Below, in pieces: positions 1 through 4,826 of a DNA stretch of 5,223 nt (within the stretch, counting starts at the first letter, position 1; the number at the start of each line of letters is the position of its first letter). The notes under the pieces were generated by a model. It was not told where the DNA came from. It saw only the letters and a list, made by a program, of their open reading frames with translations, and ran no database searches. The stretch comes from Oscillospiraceae bacterium. Its GTDB lineage: Bacteria; Bacillota_A; Clostridia; Oscillospirales; Ruminococcaceae. A program made the position numbers and the translations under genes. Location of the stretch: positions 1 to 5,223 of the forward strand of contig JAGDDO010000180.1 in the NCBI GenBank assembly GCA_017848205.1. The letters run 5' to 3'.

Positions 1-44
1 AGAACATCTCTTCCCTTACGTACTAACTGGTTAAACGTAGGCAT
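1..44 (-). CDS. rpsL: Ribosomal protein S12, N-terminal fragment (runs off the left edge)
   Basis: Only the first 14 codons are in the window. They read MPTFNQLVRKGRDV, the highly conserved start of bacterial ribosomal protein S12, a small-subunit protein at the decoding centre. The ATG at 42-44 (complement) is preceded by a strong AGAAGGAGGA ribosome binding site with a 6-nt spacer and by a near-consensus promoter about 55 nt upstream. In most bacteria rpsL heads the rpsL-rpsG-fusA-tuf operon, which would lie beyond the left edge; this is known of the family and not seen here. The upstream neighbour is a histidine kinase gene closed off by a terminator, so rpsL starts its own transcription unit. 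Identification is confident despite the short length because this N-terminus is nearly invariant. Confidence 0.96.
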   Translation of the reverse strand, partial: MPTFNQLVRKGRDV

Positions 45-50
45 TATTTT

Positions 51-60
51 TCCTCCTTCT
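51..60 (-). promoter_or_regulatory. Strong ribosome binding site of rpsL
   Basis: The complement reads AGAAGGAGGA, a near-perfect match to the anti-Shine-Dalgarno sequence, 6 nt before the rpsL ATG. It fixes the start codon and fits a highly expressed ribosomal protein gene. Confidence 0.9.
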
Positions 61-74
61 TAAAATATTTAATA

Positions 75-91
75 TGTGATAGAGCATCACA
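75..91 (-). repeat. Inverted repeat at the 5' end of the rpsL leader
   Basis: TGTGAT, a 5-nt spacer, then ATCACA form a perfect 6-bp inverted repeat. With the -10 box at 99-104, transcription should start near position 92, so this repeat would be the first thing transcribed and could form a hairpin at the extreme 5' end of the mRNA. A 5' stem can protect an mRNA from 5'-end-dependent decay. The symmetry could instead be a DNA operator; the half-sites resemble CRP/FNR-type sites, but that resemblance alone is weak. Confidence 0.5.
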
Positions 92-98
92 CTTATCC

Positions 99-126
99 AT
101 TATACCACAAAATCAGCGTTTGTCAA
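99..126 (-). promoter_or_regulatory. Near-consensus sigma-A promoter of rpsL with extended -10
   Basis: On the complement, TTGACA (121-126) and TATAAT (99-104) are both perfect matches to the housekeeping consensus. They are separated by 16 bp, one less than optimal. The bases directly before TATAAT are TGG, giving an extended -10 (TGn). The predicted start is near 92, leaving a leader of about 48 nt. Such strength fits a ribosomal protein operon. Confidence 0.88.
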
Positions 127-134
127 TAGTTTTA

Positions 135-167
135 ACAAAAATGGACACCTGAAAAATTCAGATGTCC
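135..167 (-). terminator. Rho-independent terminator of the two-component operon
   Basis: An 11-bp stem (143-153 with 157-167, one G-U pair, 3-nt loop) is followed on the minus strand by A, five T, G and two T (142-134). It lies about 70 nt downstream of the histidine kinase stop codon and just before the rpsL promoter, so it insulates the two units. The plus-strand side has no T tract, so it should work only in the minus direction. Confidence 0.85.
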
Positions 168-236
168 TGTGGTAGCTGATTTGTTGATTATCACTGTATA
201 AAACAGTTCTTTACGTCCGTAAAGCGGACCAGAAAG

Positions 237-1013
237 TCATTCAAACTCTGCCAGTTCCTCTTCCGTCATCTGTTCGGAGAAACAGAATGTGAATGTGGTA
301 CCTTCGCCGACTTTACTGTCTACTGTTATGTTTGCTCCGTGGCGTTCGGCGATCTCTTTTGCTATCGCAAGGCCGAGGCCGGTGCCGTTTCGGTTCTGGC
401 CGGTGACTGTGCGGTGGAACTTTACGAAAATAAGAGGAAGTTCTTCTTCTGATATGCCGATACCTGTGTCGGTCACGGTAAGATACAGTTTTCCGTCTTC
501 CGTATGTTCACTGACAGTGACCTTTCCGCCCTTGTCGGTGAATTTTACTGCGTTGTCGAGTATTACGATGAGCATCTGACGGAGTCGGGCGTAGTCGCCT
601 TTTACTATATATACAGGCGAATTCTCAGTGCGTTCAAGGGAAACTCCCTTTTCGTCAGCGATTCTGCGTATGCTCCTGCACACGTCTGATACTACGTCTG
701 ATACGTTCACCGGTTCACGTTCTATACTGAAACTTTTGCTCTGGAGTCTGGAAAACTCGAGAAGATCGGTGACGAGACGCTGAAGATAGATGCTTTCATT
801 CAGCATCTGCCGGTGATATTCCTTTTCCTGTTCCCGCTCACAGATAATACCATCACACAGGGCCTCAAGGGATCCGCGTATGACTGCGACAGGTGTTCTG
901 AGCTCGTGAGCCACAGCTGATACAAAATTCCTGCTGGCTTCTCTTTCAGCTTCGGCATTTGCCACAGCCTCAGTGAGGCGGTTTTCAAGAAGGGTTACTT
1001 CTTCATTTTTCAT
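237..1013 (-). CDS. Soluble two-component sensor histidine kinase without a sensor domain
   Basis: This 258-aa protein should autophosphorylate on histidine and pass the phosphate to the response regulator encoded just upstream. It begins with about 28 charged residues, probably a short coiled coil. A HisKA dimerisation/phosphoacceptor domain follows (about 27-92) with the H-box HELRTP and His36 as the likely phosphate site. The C-terminal HATPase_c domain (about 138-247) shows the N-box DNAVKF (Asn154), the G1 box DTGIGI (182-187), an F-box-like region (194-201) and the G2 box GTGLGLAIA (210-218). There is no membrane segment, HAMP, PAS or GAF domain, so it is probably cytoplasmic, and what it senses cannot be read from the sequence. 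I chose the ATG at 1011-1013 over an upstream in-frame start because AGGTGG (1023-1028) sits 9 nt before it. The gene overlaps the regulator by 11 nt, implying translational coupling. Confidence 0.93.
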   Translation of the reverse strand: MKNEEVTLLENRLTEAVANAEAEREASRNFVSAVAHELRTPVAVIRGSLEALCDGIICEREQEKEYHRQMLNESIYLQRLVTDLLEFSRLQSKSFSIEREPVNVSDVVSDVCRSIRRIADEKGVSLERTENSPVYIVKGDYARLRQMLIVILDNAVKFTDKGGKVTVSEHTEDGKLYLTVTDTGIGISEEELPLIFVKFHRTVTGQNRNGTGLGLAIAKEIAERHGANITVDSKVGEGTTFTFCFSEQMTEEELAEFE

Positions 1014-1707
1014 TGTTTTCTGCCACCTCAAATTTATACCCCATGCCCCATACCGTCTTGATGTTCCACTTATCGTGCGGATACTCGTCAAGTTTTGCCC
1101 TGAGGCGCTTTATGTGTGAATCGACCGTACGGCAGTCGCCGTAGTAATCGTAGCCCCAGAGACTGTTGAGAAGGTTTTCCCTTGTAAACACCTTGTCCCT
1201 GTTGTCAGCCAGTGTCCAGAGTATTTCAAGTTCCTTCTTGGTAAGAGGGACCTGCTTGTCATCTATGCAGACTCTGAAATTGTCCATGTCTATTTCAAGG
1301 TTTTCGTACCTGAAATGTGCCTTGTTTCCTTCTTCGCTGTGTTCAAAATAGATCCTGCGGAGAAGGGCGCGCATTCTTGCAACCACTTCATTAGGTGAGC
1401 ACGGCTTTACGATGTAGTCGTCGGCTCCGATGCCGAGGCCCATTATTTTTTCGTAGTCATCACCGTGACTTGTTACCATTATTACAGGTACATTGGAGGT
1501 CTTGCGTATTTCCCTGCACACATCATATCCGTTCAGTACAGGCATTGTTACGTCAAGGAAGACCATATCGAGTTCGTTTTTAGAAAAAATATCAAGTGCT
1601 TCTCCGCCGTCTGCGGCCACCAGTACGTTGTAGCCTTCCTTTTTAATGTATTCAGATAATACCGAGCTCATTTCGGTGCTGTCATCGGCGATCAGAACAT
1701 TTGCCAT
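1003..1707 (-). CDS. OmpR/PhoB-family response regulator
   Basis: This 234-aa protein is a DNA-binding transcription regulator controlled by phosphorylation, most likely by the kinase encoded directly downstream. The receiver domain (about 2-115) has the acidic pair Asp8-Asp9, the phosphoacceptor Asp52 in FLDVTMP, the switch residue Thr79 and Lys101 followed by Pro102. The C-terminal winged-helix domain (about 132-228) is of the Trans_reg_C type, with LTKKELEILW (155-164), the recognition-helix segment RTVDSHIKRLRAKL (193-206) and the closing wing VWGMGYKF (219-226). Length and domain order are normal for the family. I chose the ATG at 1705-1707 because AGGAAG lies 7 nt upstream; a TTG 18 nt further upstream overlaps that site and is unlikely. 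Regulator first and kinase second, with an 11-nt overlap, is a common layout. The target genes are unknown, but autoregulation through the upstream inverted repeat is possible. Confidence 0.94.
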   Translation of the reverse strand: MANVLIADDSTEMSSVLSEYIKKEGYNVLVAADGGEALDIFSKNELDMVFLDVTMPVLNGYDVCREIRKTSNVPVIMVTSHGDDYEKIMGLGIGADDYIVKPCSPNEVVARMRALLRRIYFEHSEEGNKAHFRYENLEIDMDNFRVCIDDKQVPLTKKELEILWTLADNRDKVFTRENLLNSLWGYDYYGDCRTVDSHIKRLRAKLDEYPHDKWNIKTVWGMGYKFEVAENNEK

Positions 1708-1773
1708 TATAATTCTTCCTTTCAAAAATAAGATTTTTCCGACCTGTAAACGTTCCTTCTATGTCCATTAACT

Positions 1774-1779
1774 ATTATA
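1774..1779 (-). promoter_or_regulatory. Possible -10 box for the response regulator-kinase operon
   Basis: TATAAT on the complement lies 66 nt before the regulator start codon, giving a predicted leader of about 60 nt. No recognisable -35 box lies 16-18 bp upstream; that position falls in the AT-rich palindrome at 1791-1805. This could mean an activator-dependent or autoregulated promoter. The region is so AT-rich that a chance match is also possible; a second TATAAT at 1928-1933 is equally lacking a -35. Confidence 0.4.
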
Positions 1780-1790
1780 ATGCATAAACC

Positions 1791-1805
1791 TTAAAATAAT
1801 TTTAA
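1791..1805. repeat. 15-bp palindrome upstream of the response regulator
   Basis: TTAAAAT-A-ATTTTAA is a perfect inverted repeat with 7-bp arms. It sits where the -35 element would be for the candidate -10 at 1774-1779, a typical position for an operator. OmpR-family proteins more often bind direct repeats, so the palindrome is not strong evidence for binding by this regulator, and the sequence is pure A/T in an AT-rich region. Confidence 0.35.
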
Positions 1806-1831
1806 AAAAGCTGCCTCCGGGCTTATTTTTT
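1804..1831. terminator. Weak possible terminator or attenuator hairpin
   Basis: AAGC and CC (1808-1811, 1814-1815) can pair with GGGCTT (1819-1824) around a 3-nt loop, with a 2-nt bulge. The stem is flanked by A and T runs on both sides (an A run before, and TTATTTTTTTT after, on the plus strand), so it would suit either direction. No gene on the plus strand would need it. If a minus-strand transcript starts upstream of here, it could act as an attenuator ahead of the regulator gene. Confidence 0.3.
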
Positions 1832-2048
1832 TTAGGATATACTGAACAAACCGGAAATACGGCTAAAATTCCTTCTTCAAGTCCCCGAAAATTTTACGCA
1901 TTAGCCACATTTAAAACATAATTACATATTATAATCATAAACAACAGAGAAAACGATACCCGTAAAATCCAGACTGAAAGGGGGCTGTAGAATAGCACGA
2001 TCCTTCATTTTTCCAGATACAAAAAATATATAAAAATTCTATTTTCAT

Positions 2049-2092
2049 AAAAAATAACCGGACAGTTTTACGGGGCTGTCCGGTTATTTTTT
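2049..2092. terminator. Strong bidirectional terminator after the HD-domain gene
   Basis: A perfect 17-bp inverted repeat (2049-2065 with 2076-2092) encloses a 10-nt loop. Its core ACCGGACAG pairs with CTGTCCGGT, and the outer arms are A and T runs that supply a U tract on either strand. It begins about 55 nt downstream of the HD-domain gene's stop codon. It ends that gene's transcript and any read-through from the T7SS operon. Confidence 0.92.
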
Positions 2093-2146
2093 ATTTACTT
2101 AAACGAAAACCTCATGTTTTACGCAGTGACAGGCATTGAATCACTT

Positions 2147-2818
2147 TTACATAAGCTGTGTTTCGTTGATCATGAGTTTGAAGTCAAGGCCGAGGGTCTT
2201 GGCTGTCTTTTTGCAGAGCTGCATTCTTTCGAGGAAGATCTCGAAGTAGTCCATTACCGAGCCGAACTTTGTGTCAACTGAAAGCTTGAGCTTGATAATT
2301 GTATGTGCTTCGTTGATCTTGAGTTCCGCTTTCTTTACCGAGTAGTTTACACGGTCGTGGATGTCGAATGTTGAGCTGTCGGTGTTGCGCACTCTTCCGC
2401 GGCGTACATCTGACTTGTCGGCGATTATGAGGGCTGCGGCAACGTCATTTACCGGCTGACCTGTCTTTTCGTCGTGGTTGCCGATAGCTGTTGTGATGGT
2501 TGCTATCTCCTCAGGCGGGAAACCGAGTTCGGTGAGAATGCGGAAAGCCATTATTGCACCGCTCTGGCTGTGGTCATCACGGTTTACAAGATTTCCGATG
2601 TCGTGGAGATAACCGGCTATTTTTACAAGTTCAACTGTTCTTTCATCGTAGCCAAGAGTCTCGAGTATGTAACCGGCCTTTTCGGCAACCAGTGTTACGT
2701 GCTCGTAGCTGTGTTCGGTATAGCCCATGGCCTTGAGGGATTCGTCCGCTTTCTTTATATAAGTATTGATAGCTTCGTTTTTCTTGATATCTTTGTAGGT
2801 GATTTCTTTGTAATTCAT
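2147..2818 (-). CDS. HD-domain metal-dependent phosphohydrolase
   Basis: This 223-aa soluble protein belongs to the HD superfamily, whose members hydrolyse phosphate esters, often of nucleotides, using one or two metal ions. The substrate cannot be told from the sequence. Metal-ligand candidates are His40, the His72-Asp73 pair in GYLHDIGN, His83, His115 in IGNHDEK and Asp134 in IIADKSDV. The spread H...HD...H...H...D pattern resembles HD/PDEase-like enzymes. After Asp134 comes a basic stretch DVRRGRVRN (137-145). The last 70 residues or so look like a separate mixed alpha/beta region that I do not recognise. The start at 2816-2818 is supported by GGAGGA (2823-2828). The gene stands alone, with its own strong promoter and terminator, between the T7SS operon and the two-component system. 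It has no RelA/SpoT synthetase or GGDEF partner domain, so a signalling role is only a guess. Confidence 0.88.
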   Translation of the reverse strand: MNYKEITYKDIKKNEAINTYIKKADESLKAMGYTEHSYEHVTLVAEKAGYILETLGYDERTVELVKIAGYLHDIGNLVNRDDHSQSGAIMAFRILTELGFPPEEIATITTAIGNHDEKTGQPVNDVAAALIIADKSDVRRGRVRNTDSSTFDIHDRVNYSVKKAELKINEAHTIIKLKLSVDTKFGSVMDYFEIFLERMQLCKKTAKTLGLDFKLMINETQLM

Positions 2819-2855
2819 TTTATCCTCCGTTTTTCCCTTGTTTATTTTTTCAGGC

Positions 2856-2884
2856 GGGGAACTGCGGGCTTTGCCCTGTGCCCC
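2856..2884 (-). promoter_or_regulatory. GC-rich nested hairpin in the leader of the HD-domain gene
   Basis: In an otherwise AT-rich leader, GGGC (2866-2869) pairs with GCCC (2873-2876) around a 3-nt loop, and GGGG (2856-2859) can pair with CCCC (2881-2884) around it. It lies between the promoter and the ribosome binding site, about 28 nt before the latter. No U tract follows on the minus strand, so it is not a terminator. I do not recognise a known riboswitch class. It may affect translation or mRNA stability. Confidence 0.45.
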
Positions 2885-2902
2885 ACACTAAATAATTTCG
2901 TA

Positions 2903-2919
2903 AATCAGCATTTTCCTGA
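2903..2919 (-). repeat. Small hairpin early in the HD-domain gene leader
   Basis: ATCAG and CTGAT form a 5-bp stem with a 7-nt loop, roughly 15-30 nt after the predicted transcription start. With the GC-rich hairpin downstream it makes the leader potentially structured. The stem is short and could be chance. Confidence 0.3.
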
Positions 2920-2939
2920 TATTTTCGTATAACAGTACT

Positions 2940-2967
2940 ATTATATCACACAGAACGTATTTGTCAA
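2940..2967 (-). promoter_or_regulatory. Near-consensus sigma-A promoter of the HD-domain gene
   Basis: On the complement, TTGACA (2962-2967) and TATAAT (2940-2945) are perfect consensus boxes with a 16-bp spacer, and TGA directly before TATAAT gives an extended -10. This is the same architecture as the rpsL promoter in this window. The predicted start is near 2933, leaving a leader of about 115 nt. The -35 box begins only 17 bp after the stop codon of the upstream FHA gene. Confidence 0.85.
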
Positions 2968-2983
2968 CGCCGAAATGTCAGCA

Positions 2984-3928
2984 TTATACGTTTTCTATTC
3001 TGACGCCGAATGATATTCTGCCTATTTTCAGTACCGAACCGCTGAACAGCTCCGCTTCTCCGGTTATCTGCTCGCCGTCAACGAATGTGTGGTTGAGAGA
3101 ATCGAGATCCTCGACATACACTTTTGAATTCCTGCAGAAAATACGGCAGTGTTTCTGTGAAACGCTTCTTTCGTTGTATATGACTGCATCGGCAAGTGAC
3201 TGGTTTCGCCCGATGACTGACGGCTTCAGAGAAGATATTTCGATAACATGATCCTTGTCGGCGGTGTTTGTAAGTATTATTTTCTTTTCCGCACTCTCTC
3301 TGAAAAGAATTCTTGTTGACATGGAATTAAGGACTGTTCCGGCATTTCCTTCCCTTTTCCTTGCAAGAGGCACTGTATAGTTTCTTGCCGGTTCGCCGTC
3401 GTCCTTTGCAGATGCCGGCACATTTTTCCTGCGGCGTGAATTTATGAAAAAGAATGTTCCGCCGAGTATCATCAGACCAACCACGGCTGCAAGGATCATT
3501 CTCGTTCTTGCAAGCGAACGTTCCGCGGCGGCGTAGCGCTGGTCTCCGGTATCCACCTCGGATTCATACGTGACCTCGCTTTCGCCGTTTCCGAAGGTCA
3601 TTGCTATTTTTTTGACTCCGCCCTCGCCGACTGCCTTTCCGTCAAGCTTTGCCTTTACAAGGCACATGACCTCGTTTCCGGAATCCTGTTCGTCATCCGG
3701 AAGCATCATTTTCATGTCGTCAGCAGATACGACTGCAGTTATTTTAAGCTTTATTCCGTCAGCTGTCACGGATTTTATCTTCATGCTTTCGTCCGGCAGT
3801 TTTACAACGGCGGAATAAATACCGTCCTCATAGCTGCCGTCTGCTATTCCCTCACCGGCTGCCTTCACCGGAACAGCACAGAACACAAGCAGAAGTGCTG
3901 ACGCAAAAGCCGCAAGTTTTCTTTTCAT
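2984..3928 (-). CDS. Single-pass membrane protein with cytoplasmic FHA domain, T7SS-associated
   Basis: This 314-aa protein starts with a signal peptide (basic MKRK, hydrophobic 5-21, likely cleavage after about Ala24). An outside domain follows (about 25-135), rich in beta-like segments and charged residues, that I do not recognise. One membrane segment (about 144-162) is followed by the stop-transfer cluster RRRK (165-168), a linker to about 215, and a C-terminal FHA domain (about 217-312). The FHA landmarks are Gly240-Arg241, Ser257, His260 in SVSQKH and Asn279 in the DLDSLNHTFVDG segment, all used by the family to bind phosphothreonine. The predicted topology is N-terminus outside and FHA inside. 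FHA domains are recurrent in T7SS (YukC/EssB-type proteins and the FtsK-type ATPase EssC), so a role in T7SS assembly or phospho-dependent control is a fair inference. I chose the ATG at 3926-3928 because it gives the signal peptide, has AGGAGA 6 nt upstream, and overlaps the previous gene in ATGA. Confidence 0.88.
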   Translation of the reverse strand: MKRKLAAFASALLLVFCAVPVKAAGEGIADGSYEDGIYSAVVKLPDESMKIKSVTADGIKLKITAVVSADDMKMMLPDDEQDSGNEVMCLVKAKLDGKAVGEGGVKKIAMTFGNGESEVTYESEVDTGDQRYAAAERSLARTRMILAAVVGLMILGGTFFFINSRRRKNVPASAKDDGEPARNYTVPLARKREGNAGTVLNSMSTRILFRESAEKKIILTNTADKDHVIEISSLKPSVIGRNQSLADAVIYNERSVSQKHCRIFCRNSKVYVEDLDSLNHTFVDGEQITGEAELFSGSVLKIGRISFGVRIENV

Positions 3929-4332
3929 TCTGATTCTCCTGTATGACTTTTTCTGATAACAAGTGCTTTGAGCGAATCGCTGTGCTTTACGCCCTTTCCG
4001 CACAGAAGTACAGATGGAACGTTTTCCTTTGACTTTTCAACAACAATGCTCCCCTTGTGTTCAAACACTGTTTTTTTCACAAGTGCGCTTATTTTTTCCT
4101 CGGCACTTTCAATGTTATCGGTCATGGCAGAAAGCAGTGTTGCCGCTTCCTCTGCCGCTTCGGCTTCGGCAGTGAAAAGTTTCATGATCCTGTTTCCCGC
4201 CTCATCCGGAATATCACCTGCAAGGCATGCAGTACGTGCAAACTCCGCGTCGTCGCGAAGGTTTCCGGCAAGTCTGTTAAAAGCCGAAATACACTCTTCC
4301 ATGTCAGGCAGACTTACAATTATCTTTTTCAT
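3925..4332 (-). CDS. Hypothetical 135-aa protein, helical N-terminal half, T7SS operon
   Basis: I do not recognise this protein. Residues 10-38 and about 43-88 look like two helices, the second rich in Ala and Glu (53-70), joined by a turn around GDIPDEAG (39-46). That resembles a WXG100-type helical hairpin, but there is no tryptophan anywhere. The last 47 residues are different, with short beta-like stretches (SIVVEK, PSVLLCGKG, ALVIRK). There is no signal peptide or membrane segment. The ribosome binding site is GAGGAAAGGA (4337-4346). Its stop codon overlaps the start of the FHA membrane protein gene by 4 nt (ATGA), so the two are probably translated together. It lies 49 nt after the WXG100-like gene, the widest gap in the operon. 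It may be a substrate, a substrate chaperone or an adaptor for the FHA protein; none of these is shown. Confidence 0.8.
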   Translation of the reverse strand: MKKIIVSLPDMEECISAFNRLAGNLRDDAEFARTACLAGDIPDEAGNRIMKLFTAEAEAAEEAATLLSAMTDNIESAEEKISALVKKTVFEHKGSIVVEKSKENVPSVLLCGKGVKHSDSLKALVIRKSHTGESE

Positions 4333-4381
4333 AATATCCTTTCCTCAGAAAACACTGACTCGTGAACAGATCAGCGTTTCC

Positions 4382-4597
4382 CTAAAACGAAAAATCCGAC
4401 AGAGCACTTTTCTTCTCTTCCGTCTTCATTGCCGGATCGTCACGGAATCTTTCCGTCATTTTTCTTATGTAGTGAATCGAATCATCGAGCGATGAGCAGA
4501 ATACGGCCGAGGCATCGGAATTCCAGTTCTTTTTCAGCTCACTGCCTGTGATCTCGAGTTCACGTATCAGTCTGTCAAATTTTTCGTATTTCGTCAT
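4382..4597 (-). CDS. Small WXG100-like protein with W-N-S turn
   Basis: This 71-aa protein is mostly helical, with a Trp25-Asn26-Ser27 turn between a first helix (about 3-23) and a longer second one (about 28-52), then a charged tail. WXG100/ESAT-6 proteins are small helical hairpins secreted by or controlling T7SS, with a W-x-G or variant such as W-x-S at the turn. This one is shorter than the usual 100 residues or so, mainly because the first helix is short. I chose the ATG at 4595-4597 because AGGAGA (4603-4608) lies 5 nt upstream; a longer frame reaching back to 4663 would run deep into the previous gene. It overlaps the preceding ESAT-6-like gene by 23 nt. The pair may form a heterodimer as EsxA/EsxB-type proteins do. 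The family call is moderate because the protein is short and the motif brief. Confidence 0.72.
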   Translation of the reverse strand: MTKYEKFDRLIRELEITGSELKKNWNSDASAVFCSSLDDSIHYIRKMTERFRDDPAMKTEEKKSALSDFSF

Positions 4598-4826
4598 ATA
4601 TGTCTCCTGCACCTGAAACGAATTTACTGCCGGCATCTTCATACTCCGCTCCTGCCTTTTCAAGCAGTTCCGCGTATCCGGCTATTATATTTCCGCACTC
4701 CTCAAGGAATTTTCTGCACTCACCGTTTTCCATGGATTCAGTTTCGGAAAGCCACTCCCTGCTGTTTTTCGCAAGACCGGCTGCGGCATTTTTCAGAGCT
4801 TCAGGCACTACCTTTATTCTGTCCAT
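4575..4826 (-). CDS. ESAT-6-like small helical protein without a WXG turn
   Basis: This 83-aa protein begins MDRIKVVPEALKNAAAGLA, which resembles the first helix of ESAT-6/WXG100 proteins (a short beta-like start, Pro, then an amphipathic helix). The central turn would fall around MENGE (32-36), where the Trp of W-x-G is absent; the only Trp is at 25. The second helix (about 37-66) is Ala/Glu-rich and the C-terminus is GAGDIYDEIRKI. The start codon follows directly on the stop of the preceding 63-aa gene (TAA then ATG), with GGAG 8 nt upstream. The next gene overlaps its end by 23 nt. Place and shape suggest a T7SS substrate or partner of the W-N-S protein encoded next. The real family is uncertain. 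Confidence 0.75.
   Translation of the reverse strand: MDRIKVVPEALKNAAAGLAKNSREWLSETESMENGECRKFLEECGNIIAGYAELLEKAGAEYEDAGSKFVSGAGDIYDEIRKI

Larger units (their letters stand above)
1708..2048. other. AT-rich intergenic region with no supported gene
   Basis: About 340 bp between the terminator of the HD-domain gene and the response regulator start. I found no convincing coding frame on either strand. It contains two TATAAT-like boxes without good -35 partners (1774-1779 and 1928-1933), the palindrome at 1791-1805, a bulged hairpin at about 1804-1831, and a distant 6-bp inverted pair, GGCTAA (1861-1866) with TTAGCC (1901-1906). It probably carries the control region of the two-component operon. 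An unrecognised small RNA is possible but not shown. Confidence 0.6.

Noticed and set aside
193..229. Small overlapping inverted repeats (ACTGT/ACAGT and CTTTAC/GTAAAG) after the kinase gene.
   Set aside because: Stems of only 5-6 bp without a U tract; the clear terminator at 135-167 makes a role unnecessary.
1014..1091. A longer start for the histidine kinase, 26 codons upstream.
   Set aside because: It lies inside the conserved winged-helix end of the response regulator, whereas the ATG at 1011-1013 has a well-placed AGGTGG.
1861..1906. GGCTAA and TTAGCC inverted pair 34 bp apart, considered as an insertion-sequence end or RNA stem.
   Set aside because: The 6-bp arms are too short and too far apart, and there is no transposase gene or target-site duplication.
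1935..2048. A 37-codon minus-strand frame starting ATG just after the strong terminator.
   Set aside because: No ribosome binding site; its start lies directly beside the terminator hairpin, and its composition (runs of aromatic residues and Cys) looks like chance coding in AT-rich DNA.
2474..2932. A 152-codon plus-strand frame covering the HD-domain gene and its leader.
   Set aside because: It is antisense to a gene with clear HD motifs, promoter and ribosome binding site, and its hydrophobic composition is a shadow effect.
3929..4003. A longer start for the FHA membrane protein, 25 codons upstream.
   Set aside because: It would bury the signal peptide inside the protein and overlap the preceding gene by 79 nt; the ATG at 3926-3928 has a good ribosome binding site and the ATGA overlap.
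3968..4495. A 175-codon plus-strand frame, the longest on that strand.
   Set aside because: It is antisense to two supported genes, is very rich in Ser and Phe as expected from the complement of Glu/Lys/Ala-rich helices, and has no family-like pattern.
4598..4663. A longer start for the WXG100-like protein, 22 codons upstream.
   Set aside because: It would greatly increase the overlap with the preceding gene, and the ATG at 4595-4597 has AGGAGA 5 nt upstream.
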